Positions 1 to 9,599 of a stretch of 64,000 bases of DNA are shown in pieces. This DNA is from Lunularia cruciata. Lineage: Eukaryota; Streptophyta; Marchantiopsida; Lunulariales; Lunulariaceae. Positions within the stretch are counted from its first letter, which is position 1. Every line of letters begins with the position of its first letter. The notes beneath the pieces are model-generated. The model did no database searches, was not told the DNA's origin, and saw only the letters and a program-made list of their open reading frames with translations. A program made the translations under genes and the position numbers. The DNA is taken from NCBI GenBank assembly GCA_948567375.1, contig OX419759.1:38789493-38853492 (forward strand), written 5' to 3'.

Positions 1-1125
1 CAATCAACTCCTATAAGGTATCTTTTAGGGAATTTCACATTCATATTAGGGCTGATTCTCCATTATTACTAATCCAAAGATGGTGTGTTTTATTTCATTG
101 GAAGTGTCTTTTCAAGAGCTTTTTGTTGACACCAAAATAGTGCCAAATGGAAGTCTAAAGAAGAAGTTATAATCAATTGAATTTCCCTATCTTCCAAGAC
201 TTGAATCCCATAGTGTTGGTTTCACATACGTGGTTTCCAACAACATGTCACTTGGCATATATGTGCTTACTTGCATGTCACTTGGCATCTACTTGCACAC
301 ATGTATTGGTTCTGGGTGTTCTTTATTTAAAGAGGTAGATGATTTGCACTTTGGTGGTTATAAATGTTTCTTAAATTTCTTGTGTAACTTGGCTTAGGAA
401 GAGGGGTGTTACCAAATAGCATAACTATTGAGTAGGATAATTCTAGTTGACAATCATTGAAGTGTTATAGGAATTGAGGATTATAGATTGGGATTGAGGA
501 TATTAGGGAGGTTATGATTATGATGATCAGGCTTTTTGGATTACAAATGGAGATTGAGGAGCATAAGAGTGGAAATCATTTTTGAGTTGCTTGAAAGGAG
601 AAGGATTTGAGAGACAAGAAGGAAATGATTGATCAAACAAGATGTTTAAAGAGAGTGGGTTTTGATAGAAGCCATTCTTCAAAATCAAGGTTTGGAGGAG
701 TAGATTTAAGGAGTTTAGGATCATCCCAAAATGAGAGTATAGATATTGCTTTTCATACAATTAGAAAGAGAACTATACTCTATAAAAATCAGAGTAACTA
801 CTTTTCATTTAATAATTTTTTTGTATTATCAATATTTTGATTTATTTCCCTATTGTCTTTGGAGTAAAAAATGGGTTTTGAGAAGTAACTAGATCAAACT
901 AGTAGTTATATCCAAATAGGTTCAAGTCTATTGAGTAAGTATGTCAGTCTTTTGGTAGTTGGAAACTAAACTCCATGACAACTTGGTGAACTCAATGTGA
1001 AAATTTGCTATCAAAGTATAGTCACTAGTTTTTCATTCAAAATTTGATTATCATGACTGATCAAGGGGCAAGATCATTGTCTTAAGGGGCAAGGTGGTTG
1101 TCCCAAGAGGAGCTTGGTCCTAGTG
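1..1125. other. Unassigned flanking repeat-like DNA
   Basis: No coding similarity was recognised in any frame; the overlapping ORFs at 527-840 on both strands look like chance. A TATA-like TTTATTTAAAG lies near 327-337, with short near-repeats upstream (two ATGTCACTTGGCAT blocks at about 245-290), so this could be an old LTR. Two imperfect 21-bp units (AAGGGGCAAG...) sit at about 1064-1105, just before the outer element. No boundary or second copy was found. Confidence 0.3.
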
Positions 1126-1232
1126 TGTCATGCCATTTGTAGTGTCATATCTAGATTGCTCAAACATTGGAGTTGCAGTGATAGTAGCTAGAGGTATTTA
1201 GCACTTACCAATAGACTACTTTCCGACGGTCA
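1126..1232 (+). repeat. 5' LTR fragment of the outer element
   Basis: Begins TGTCATGCC and matches the start of the inner copy's 5' LTR (15323 reading leftwards) through the block ending near GACGGTCA. About 340 bp of the LTR and the start of the leader are deleted, because the next bases join the leader directly. No target-site duplication can be matched at the far end. Confidence 0.75.
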
Positions 1233-1373
1233 AAAAGTGAAATCGAAGGTGGAGTTGGGAACCTATCCTTGTGAATTTGTGAATTTGATTTCAATTTGGC
1301 TCAAGTGAAGAGTTAGCAAAGGATTTGGCGGTCAGCTAACTTTAGGGTTTACACTAGATTTTGCTAGAGTTTA

Positions 1374-1545
1374 TGTCAGATTTTGGCCAGATTTAGAGGA
1401 GTTTCATGTGCTGGCTAGATTTGGAGGAGTTTCACGTGCTGGCTAGATTTGGAGGAGTTTTGCCAGATTTGGAGAGGTTCAAAGTCAGATTTTGGCCAGA
1501 TTTAGAAGAGTTTCACAGATTTGGAGAGGGTTCAAAGTAGCAAGA
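1374..1545 (+). repeat. Short tandem repeats in the leader
   Basis: Imperfect units of roughly 30-40 bp built on GCCAGATTTRGAGGAGTTTCA are repeated four to five times. The inner copy has a related but shorter series around 14330-14470, so the array expanded or contracted between copies. Confidence 0.65.
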
Positions 1546-2234
1546 ACTAAGGCCTTATTTGGCTGAATTTTGGCATTTAGAGGCATAGGCTATGGGCTAT
1601 GAGAGGCTACAAAGGGCTAGAAGGGCCAACAAGCCAGCTAACATGAGGCTAGTTGGTTTAGAGTAGATCTTGGTCATTGTTTGGCAAAATCTACCCATCT
1701 TGCTAGATTGTGTGCAATAGGGTTTCACACCTAGAACTTTGGTTCATAGATTGGTGCTCTAGCCAACTAGTACACCCTCACTTGTTGTCCTAATGACTAG
1801 CCCACTATTATCTATACACTTATAGCTTTGGCTAGGAGAGGCAGTTTGATCACATTCTTGGTAATCTTGGTAGCTTAGGACATAGATAGGAACTCCTATT
1901 ATATCAAATGCCAAATGGTGGCAGAGTCAATCTTGTGTTGCTTTAGGAGATGGATGGTTTTGTTTAGATTTCTTGTGATTGGACTTCCTCCATTCTTTGC
2001 TTCCTATTTGTGCACCACGTTTGTGTGAGATGCCGTAAATTTAGAGCTTTGGTGCTTTGGTGCTTTGGTGTGCTCTCGGTAGTGAGGCTAGAGTGATGAC
2101 CAATCAGACTACCTTTATTTATCTTTGGTAGGGCAAGAAGTGATGACCTATAGACCATGAGAGTGCGTGTTGTGATGGTAGGTTACAAGTCGTCCATTCT
2201 CCTAGTGTAGTTGTCTCAATTAGAGTTACATCAG

Positions 2235-2360
2235 TGGTGGTGTTCCGTTGGTATTGGCATTTGGTGGTGCTCAGTTGGTGTTAGTACTTGGTGGTGTTTG
2301 GTTGGTGGTATTGGTACTTGGTGATGTTTGGTTGGTGGTATTGGTTCTTGGTGGGGTACT
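2235..2360 (+). repeat. GT-rich tandem repeat upstream of gag
   Basis: Units of about 15-45 bp containing TTGGTGGTGTTTGGTTGGTGG are repeated several times. The inner copy has the complementary CCACCAAGTGCCAACAC series at about 13555-13620. It is likely simple-repeat expansion in the leader and not coding, although a long ORF crosses it. Confidence 0.65.
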
Positions 2361-2485
2361 TGTGATTGTGATTGGCGGTTTGTGGTTACTTTTTCACAAT
2401 GGAGTTCTTTGGGGATTCCAGAGGAGATGGCCCTACAATATGCAATGGGTTTACTCGGAGTGGTGCTCAATATTAGCTTGTGTCT

Positions 2486-3069
2486 CAAGTCTCAATGAGG
2501 GGAGGAGATTGACTCTAAGTTGGAGTTTGACATAGGAGCTGATTTAGTTGAGAATGCACTTGGCATGTTTGCACTATTGTTGTGAGACATGGACAAGATT
2601 GATGGAGCCTCCACAGGCCCTAGGCATTACTCTAGTACAATGGGTACCATTAAGTTGGATGACTTCATCTAGGAGTTTGATAGTTGGTGTGATCTATAGC
2701 ACATGCAAAACCTGACTTTATTCACACCTTTCATGGCATGGAAGGGATTATTTTAGCTTTTGGAGGGTCTGCCGATGGACGACTACCATGAGTTCAAGAA
2801 AGCTCACTTGGAGGAGATTGAGTTATAGAGACAATATTGGTCTCCAAACTATATCTCTATTACTTCAAGCTTAGTCTCTAGGGGTAGATTGGCTGTACCT
2901 ACGAGTTCTAGCTTGAGTAGCATTGGTGGAGCTAGTGGAGGTGCACTAGCTAGAGATAGTGCTACTATGAGTGGAGGTACCGCTACAAGAGGCAATGTAG
3001 TACCGAGGTTTAACCCTATAATGGAGTTCTTCTAGTGTTTGAGGCAGAACTACCAAGGAGTGTGGATTG
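2486..3069 (+). pseudogene. Gag, N-terminal part (outer element)
   Basis: Degenerate reading frame homologous to the inner copy's gag at about 12800-13420. Visible blocks include a GTIKLDDFI-like stretch near 2645-2675, a PMDDYHEFKKAHLEEIE-like stretch near 2770-2820, and a Ser/Gly/Ala-rich linker at 2870-3000. Gag would form the particle shell. It is interrupted at 3069 by a solo LTR of another family; the rest of gag resumes at 3821. Several stops are present, so no product is expected. Confidence 0.65.
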
Positions 3070-3820
3070 TGAGCCGGCATGTCTCTCACTCAGGATGAAC
3101 CTCTGATGGCTATTATGGTAGCGCACTATGGACTAAGAAGGCAAGGAACCCCAACTCCATCATACTCCTCCAAGGCTAACACTCCAAGACTCAAGACATT
3201 GCTCACTAGAGACCTCAATGAGAGAGAGATAGTTGCAAATGAAAGGATGATCAGTACCTCCTCACCCCTTGTTTATAAACTTGTGAAATAGTTACGCACC
3301 AAACTTACTAATTACCGTAGTAACTCAAGTTACTAGACTAAAAGTCAAGTAAAGTCAAAAAGTATAAAGGAATATCCATTCACATGGGCATATTCCACTA
3401 GCATATGATCCTATCTTGACCCAACCACTAAGTCAAGGATTCCTTCATATGGGCTATCCTTGGACTATAGAAGAATCCAAAACAAAAAGACTTGCGGGTC
3501 CAAGAGTTCTCAACTCTTTCCTCAAAGCCAAACACCTAGGAATAATACCAAGTCAACACACTAGAATCCAAGATAGTGGTGCTCATCTTTTCCACTTCCT
3601 TTAAAGTAAGGTTCACTCTATCTTAGCTATGACTAACTCTAGCTAATCATGACTAATGTAGAACCATCATTTATCTCTATATAAATAATATCTCTCAAGT
3701 ACTTGTAATACCAAGCTAAATATCACAATCCCACACACATGCAAAAATGGGTGTTATAGGCCTCTATCTCCATCCTCATCAACTTACTTCACAACAACAA
3801 GGATTTTGCTGGGTGTTATA
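3070..3820 (-). repeat. Solo LTR (family of the element at 34007-41780)
   Basis: On the - strand it begins TATAACACCC (the complete element's LTRs begin TGTAACACCC) and ends GCCGGCTCA, the same end as those LTRs. It matches them along most of its length. It is about 62 bp longer at its 5' end because the starting 10-mer occurs twice, at 3811-3820 and 3749-3758. It sits in the outer gag between GATTG (3065-3069) and GAACT (3821-3825), which could be a mutated target duplication. No internal sequence remains, which is the normal outcome of LTR-LTR recombination. Confidence 0.85.
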
Positions 3821-4990
3821 GAACTAACAAGCTGAGGAGTTTGCAAGAGTTCTAGCAAAAGGCTAGAGAGAGAGCCTATGCAAGGCATACACTTGCATGA
3901 GGTGGCTGATCAGTTTCACTTAGGGAATTACTGAGGCCCATGCAATCTAGTTTTGGTATGGGATATTGGACAAGGAGTTGTGATGTAGGGTTTGTGATGC
4001 TACATTGTTATAGGTTACTTTGCCCACTTTGGTAGTGGTCTTTGGTTTGGTTGAGCATATTGAGCTCAACATGGTGGAGAAGAAAGTGGTAACATTTGGA
4101 TTTGGTAGGGAGACCTCATCCACAATTATGCCTTCTTCTAGAATGTAGTAGAGTGTACCACACCTAGTTGGTTTTTGAGGATTTGGTGGACAGCCCAATC
4201 TTATGGAGTGAGTGGAGGGCCTAGTGGAGCTAGATCCTTACCTTCACTTTTGGGTCATCAATAGCCAATAAGTGGTAGTGTTGCTTCTTGGACTTGTGGT
4301 GGACCTCATCATAGGAGAGAGTGTACTCAGGGCAGCGGACCTAATACCTCTGGTGCAACATAACAAACATAGAGACAAAATGAGCATTATCACAGATTTG
4401 GTCACACTAGTGATCAGTGTTTTGACCTACACCCAAAGTTACGGAGTGGTAGAGCTGCTATGGTAGTAGTAGAGGAGCTCCAGTTCATGGAGGACAAGAT
4501 GGTAGAGGTGGTGTTAGAGGATCTACACGGATTAGGGGTGCATTACTTGCCCTTACTTCTCATACAACTATGGCTCCTTGGATTGAGCAATTGGAGCAGA
4601 GATTGGCTAGTATGGTCATTGCTTAGAGGAGATCAAATTTGGGTGGTAAGGCTTCCACCTCATATTTTGGTGATAGAGATGCTTTGGACTTCATGTGCGG
4701 AGTAGCATAGGTGGATGCATTTGCAATAGTGACTAGGAGTGATGTACATGCTCCAGAGCCTAGAGGAGCATCAATAGAGTTGGACCCATAGGGAGGAAAG
4801 GTTGGGAGATAGATCAGACTTCCCCATTCTTTCATGCTCTTTGAGGCATTGTAGACAACATCCATGGCTCTTAAACGTCCCAGTGCAAGTGTGGTAGGAA
4901 ATGATGGGGTGTATGATAGACTACCTACTAGTCAACCACTTGTTACTACACAAACTTAGTCTAGCACAATGTTAGAGGTGGCTTAGCTGA
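3821..4990 (+). pseudogene. Gag, C-terminal part with zinc-knuckle remnant (outer element)
   Basis: Resumes exactly where the solo LTR interrupted gag (sequence meaning KLRSLQEF). It continues through a region matching the inner copy's two zinc knuckles. In this copy the second knuckle has changed Cys codons, while the HRFGH core is still readable near 4400-4430. A Gly/Arg-rich segment and the end of gag follow near 4800. Long ORFs here are mostly in the wrong frame. Nucleic-acid binding would have been the role of the knuckles; this copy is non-functional. Confidence 0.6.
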
Positions 4991-5370
4991 TTATGCGGTT
5001 TCCGTTATTTTCAGCTTGTGACATGTGTACATTGGGAGTTGATCCAACCCAAGTGTTTCGGTTGGCTACCATGCTTTGTGAGGGTAGGGATGATGTGGTC
5101 CCTACTACTAGAGCAAAGGTGGTTGATAGTGGAGTTGACTTGGTTGAGGAGCATGGGATCTACTTAGTGACCAATGGTTTATGGTAGGCAACAATGGCTA
5201 GATTGGAGGAGTTCCAACTAGACCGGCCTTTGAGAGACTATGGTTCACACCTAGTGTTGTCTTATTGGATAACCGGAGGGGGATTTTCCATTTGGTGTGA
5301 CCTTCAAGGAAGGTCTATATATCACAAAGAGTCTTATTAGACTCTAGTGTACAACCCTTAATGTTGTGGA
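4991..5370 (+). pseudogene. Retropepsin-type protease, N-terminal part (outer element)
   Basis: A conserved pre-protease segment (FRLATMLCEGRD at about 5060-5095, LVEEHGI at about 5140-5160) leads to a catalytic-like LLDSSVQPLML at about 5334-5366. The Asp-Ser-Ser codons are at 5340-5348; retropepsins normally have D-[ST]-G. The frame is cut at 5370 by the inner element and its continuation begins at 15324. Confidence 0.7.
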
Positions 5371-6035
5371 TGTCGTGCGTATATACATTGCTACACAACA
5401 TACATCACTGTCAACATCATACACTATAGAAGCACAACTCACACATAAGTCATACATAGACTCTAAAGTGCCACAATAATCAGATTGCTTACCACTCTCA
5501 ACTCAACTCAACTTAGATAAGTACTTGATCTGTCACTCTATAAACTGCCAACAATTGGGGCATTGATTACAGTCAAGCAACACCCACTCAAGCATAGAGA
5601 ATCCAAGTGATGCTTGCCAACCTCTGTCCACCATATAGCCAGGAACTTGAAGGCTCAACATCAGAGAAGTGAGCTCTCTAGAGCTCACTTCAAAACTATA
5701 CTCCATAGACTTGAGCTAGCTTTGAAACCCTAATGGTCCTGCTGACGGCACACTCAACGGTGCAAATAGTGCAAAGTGACGGTGGGCTCCACCGTGAAGT
5801 CAGTACCCCAAACACAAAATCTGACCGTCGGAAAGTAGTCTTTGAGAAACTGCTGAAATAACTCTAACTACTATCACTGGAACTCCAGTGTCCAAGCATC
5901 TAGATGCGACACTACAAATGGCATGACAGCTGTCGTGCATATATACATCGCTACACAACATACATTGTTGTCAAAATCATACACTATAGAAGCACAACTC
6001 ACACATAAGTCATACATAGACTCTAAAGTGCCACA
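5371..6035 (-). repeat. 3' terminal repeat region of the inner element, X-Y-X structure
   Basis: Directly after the polypurine tract comes a 105-bp block X (5931-6035, starting TGTGGCACTTTAG), then a core Y (5476-5928, starting TGTCATGCC), then X again (5371-5475). Y equals the 5' LTR at 14878-15323; X is absent from that 5' LTR. The outer element has the same X-Y-X arrangement at its 3' end. Which block combination is the true LTR is therefore unclear. Confidence 0.85.
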
Positions 6036-6047
6036 ATCACCCCCCTA
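6036..6047 (-). promoter_or_regulatory. Polypurine tract
   Basis: On the - strand TAGGGGGGTGAT lies immediately before TGTGGCACTTTAG, as expected for the plus-strand primer of reverse transcription. The outer copy has AGGAGGGCAAT at the same place. Confidence 0.8.
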
Positions 6048-6205
6048 GCTGGCGGTTAGGTCCCTCTAACTCCAGATAGCCATCTACTCTAAGTATGTGG
6101 TATCTAATGGGCAAAGATCTAAAGGCCAGGTGCTATGGAGCCCCATCGTTAGTCACTTGTATGCAATCTATACCATATAAAGAATGAACTAGCTATAGGT
6201 CAAGT

Positions 6206-6347
6206 ACATCTAGGACATAACCATTGTCCCTAAGGAACCACCGTGAGGGGGAGAGTCATACATGCCATATGCCATATGCCATCCTCTTGAACAACTATCA
6301 CACACTAACATAGTAACAACTCCACCAGAAGAGCCACATAACATACA
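6206..6347 (-). pseudogene. PHD-type zinc finger at the integrase C-terminus (inner element)
   Basis: Reads CMLC, then about 11 residues, then VCDSC-SRGWHMA, and after a frameshift a WLC-PRC-like end at 6206-6220. This is the C4HC3 spacing of a PHD finger with its usual Trp before the last Cys pair. A 7-bp duplication of CATATGG near 6262-6280 breaks the frame between the His and the sixth ligand; the outer copy is in frame here. PHD fingers usually bind histone H3 tails, so the likely role is steering integration to particular chromatin (inference). It is fused in line with the integrase, as chromodomains are in chromoviruses. Confidence 0.8.
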
Positions 6348-7480
6348 CCTCAAGCCTGCACGTACAAGTGCCAAGCTTGGGTCCATAGTACCATCGATGT
6401 TTGGGAGGTGGCATGGCACATAATTGTGCACATGATCCTTCCAAACAACACCATCACATCCTTCTAACACAAGGACTCTAGATGGCAAAACCTCACACAC
6501 TCTCAAGATAGTATGGCCTGTAGAAACATCAAGTGTCGTTGGTGTTGTCTGCTGTAGATATACATAGTTGCCTAGATGAAATTGATGGATTGAGGTTCTA
6601 TAACCTCCTCCTCAAATGGTAGCATAGTGTAAAGTATCTCTATGCTGAGCAATCGCCAAGTTCTCAAAGGCCATTGGCATCACTCTCCAAAAGATCTCTG
6701 CCCGTTGAGAACATGCGCTCATCCTTACATTGGGATCATCCAAGTCCAAAACTATAGGAGCATCTTGACAAATGGCTGCAAGTAAATTTGGATCTTGTTC
6801 ATAGAGTAGAAAGTATGGAGAGAAGGATGCTAAGGAGGCTTGCCAGCTGAACCGATAGCCCATGGCCAACCAAGGTAATTGGAGATCCCAATCTCCCAAG
6901 TGGCCTCTCTGCAAACCATACTTTTGCAATCCTCTCTTCACCGTCTGAACCACTCTCTTTGCTAAGCCATCTGCCTCAGGGTGATCTCAAGATGTAGTAC
7001 AATGATCAATCAAGGCCTTGTCACACAAGACCTGAAACTCTCCCAAAAACTTTATACCCTGATCAGTCAAAACCTCAGCTGGTGCACCAAAATGACTAAG
7101 AACTCGATCCAGGAACGAGTAAGTTGTCCCTTCACTAGACTTGTCAGGAAGTGCCACCAACTCAATCCTCTTGGAGAAGTGTTGCACCATCACCAAAACA
7201 TACCAATGATGTCTCATAGTCAGCGGTGAAGGTCTGGCAAAGTCCAAACTCCAACGGTAACCCAATCCCATGATAGGTAATGGGTGTAACTGTGGCGTAG
7301 GAGCATTGAATGATGCTCTAACTTGGTCACAAACCACACATCTGGCAACAAACTGCTGTACCTCGGTCTGCATACCGCGCCACCAATAATGACTCTAGAG
7401 TAAGCTATAAGTACGCTTAACTCCAAAATCTCCAAGCTCCTCATGAGCATGACGGACCAACTGTGGTCTCTGAGATGGAA
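6348..7480 (-). pseudogene. Integrase (inner element)
   Basis: From the N-terminus: an HHCC zinc-binding region (HAHEELGDFG near 7430-7460, CVVCDQ near 7310-7345), then the DDE core with LDF near 7230, LTDQG near 7060-7080, and the position of the catalytic Glu near 6965-6975. There the sequence reads ADGLAKRV, so the Glu is Lys; the outer copy has VDGLVERV with Glu. A C-terminal segment (LEGCDGVVWKDHV at about 6430-6470) leads straight into the PHD finger. Stops occur at about 7395 and 6984. Integrase would insert the cDNA into the genome. Confidence 0.85.
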
Positions 7481-7814
7481 GTGGTACTACTCGCACTCTA
7501 CCATCCTCCCATACATGCAAAAGGTGTCTACCCTCCAATCTGAACCATCTGGCTCTCTGAAGAACATGGTCTCTCTCCTTGGCCCCAATTGTGCCACCCA
7601 CAACACTAGTGCAAAGATAGTCCATCACTAAGACATCATCATGAATGTCTTGCTGAACTGTACCAATATCTTCACTCTCTGGATCTGTGACCTCAATAAC
7701 TCCTCTTGTATGCACTGAGAGAGATACCACCAAAGCCTCTGCAAATATACACAGAAAGGCCAATGCATGCCAACTTGGCACCATCTCCTCATCTGTCTCA
7801 CCATGCCAACGTGC

Positions 7815-8225
7815 TCCGGTCTAATCTTGCTGCTAGGACATAGGTTTCTACTCAATCCATCTGCATCACGGTTCACCACTTCGGATCTATGAACAACCGT
7901 GAAATCATACTCTTGTAAAATCAGAGCCCATTGTGCAAGCTTCCCTGAAAGCTTGTCGGACTCCATCAACCACTTCAATGGCTGATGATCAATGATGACA
8001 GCGAAGGGGTTACCAAATAGGTAACATTGGAAATGTGCTACTGCCCAAACTGCTGCCAAGCACTCTCCCTCATATGAACTATACTTTGCCTCCGCTGAAT
8101 TGTTGGAGCGACTAGCATAGGCCACCACAAACTCCTTCTCCTCTTCATCATGTTGGGTGAGCACCGCTCCAAGCCCCAACATACTCCAATCAGTATGAAC
8201 CTGAAATGGTCATCCCTTGATCGGT
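7815..8225 (-). pseudogene. RNase H (inner element)
   Basis: Open over most of its length. It begins with HTDWSMLGLGAVL (first acidic residue in TDWS), continues through EFVVAYASRSNNSAEAKYSS and ECLAAVWA, the DHQPLKWL block near 7965-7990, and ends with a DADGLSRN motif near 7845-7870. This is the usual Ty3 RNase H layout following RT. It would remove RNA template during reverse transcription. A stop at about 8210 separates it from RT. Confidence 0.85.
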
Positions 8226-9210
8226 CTCCTCAAAATAGGAGCAGATGTCAACCTCTCCTTGAGCTCTACAAAAGCTCTCTCTTGCTCATCTCCCCAACAC
8301 CACTCATGTGTAAGCTTGTTCAGCTTCATCAAGGCCTTGGCAATGGCACTAAATCCTCTAACATAGCGGCAATAGAAGTTCACCAACCCAAGAAATGCTC
8401 GCACTCTACTCACATCCGGTGGCCAAGGAATACGTGCAATAGCTTCCACCTTGGTCTGCTGAACACCAAGTCCTCCGGGATAGAAAGTGTGACCCAAATA
8501 CTCAACCTGCTCGTGGAAGAACCTACACTTCCCAAGATGTAATTTGAGTCCATGAGGTCTCAACCTCTCAAACACCTCCAACAATTGTCTCTCATGCTCC
8601 TCCATAGTAGTGCTATAAACCAAAATATCATCAATATAGCACCAAGCAAAATCCAATCCAGCTAGGATCCTATCCATGACCCTCTGGAATCAGTAGGAGT
8701 GTTCTTTAATCCAAATGGTAAGAACCTCCACTAATATAACACATCCTTGATGTGAGGATCACTAGCCCAGAATGCTGTCTTGGACTTATCCTCCTCTCTG
8801 ATCGGCAATTGATGATATCCCGCTTGAAGATCCAAAGTACTGAAGACCTTTGCATACCCAATGGCATCAAAAATCTCCTCTGATGTAGGCATGGCATACC
8901 GATCAGCCTTGGTCTGTTAGTTGATAGGACGGTAATCTCCACACATCCGCCTATCTGTATAGTTGCCATGCATATCTTTCTTGGCTGGCATCACTGTCGC
9001 TGATGCATACTCTCCATGTAAAATCTCCACCAAACCAATCTCAAAAAGGTCACTACTCTGGCTCTGAATCAATGTCCTCTCCATCTCACTATATCAATAA
9101 GGACATCGGAAAACTGGTGTATCACTAGTCAGCTCAATTTGTATACCAGGTCCCTTCACAACACCCAAATCTTTCATACTGAAGGCAAAACAACTTGTGT
9201 GACTCCTCAA
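8226..9210 (-). pseudogene. Reverse transcriptase (inner element)
   Basis: Blocks in order: GEYASATVMPAKKD (about 9000), MCGDYRPIN (about 8930), MPTSEEIFDAIG (about 8880), FSTLDLQAGYHQLPI (about 8830), FLPFGLKN (about 8715), then the catalytic YIDDILVYS near 8605-8640 and YLGHTF near 8485. Both catalytic Asp residues of the YIDD box are present. The frame changes at about 8690 and stops occur near 8735 and 8935. The wording of these blocks is typical of Ty3/gypsy RT. Confidence 0.9.
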
Positions 9211-9599
9211 GAACCTCCAAACCCTTCGTCTTTTCTCTCCATTAAGCTTGGGTCCAAGATCTGGCTCCCAAGTATTGTCTATAATTGTAGTGGGAGTGGA
9301 AGACGTACTGACTGGCTGCTACACTAGGCCCTTGGGAGCAATAGTGTCATGCTCCCGACCACTAGAGGTCCCAACCTCTATGTGAAAAACTCTCTCCACT
9401 CTGGCTACAAGCTCCACATGTCCTCTAGCTGGATCTCATGTGGACCAAGGGTGTAATCCAAGTAGCCCACGCTCACGTGGATGGACTCCAAGTAGACCAC
9501 TCTCCCTAGTAGCTACTAGATGTGTCTTAAGAATACCATGTCCACTCGGTCCATCACCTCCAGCATGTGCTTGAATTGTCTTGATAGGCACAAGGCTCA
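9211..9599 (-). other. Linker between methyltransferase and RT (inner element)
   Basis: Low-complexity-like coding linker, readable as a continuation of the methyltransferase frame to about 9436. A segment follows ending in the pre-RT stretch that contains SFSMKDLG-like and PVFRCPY-like sequence at about 9110-9200. No domain is recognised. The outer copy matches at 17051-17560. Confidence 0.5.

Larger units (their letters stand above)
1233..2485 (+). other. Untranslated leader of the outer element
   Basis: Homologous to the leader of the inner copy (13421-14877, opposite strand), for example around GGATTTGGCGG and GGGTTTACA. No open protein homology is seen; ORFs here are chance. It holds two small tandem-repeat tracts (listed separately). 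No primer-binding site was recognised. Confidence 0.6.

Noticed and set aside
320-345. TATA-like TTTATTTAAAG as promoter of a host gene
   Set aside because: No open, homologous coding sequence follows; AT-rich matches are expected by chance.
3079-3291. 70-codon ORF repeated at 34474-34710 and 41559-41744
   Set aside because: All three are the same stretch of one LTR family; conservation comes from the LTR and not from a protein.
6206-6347. RING or LIM finger in place of PHD
   Set aside because: Ligand order is C4HC3 with Trp two residues before Cys7 and MLxCDxC, as in PHD; RING (C3HC4) and LIM spacings do not fit.
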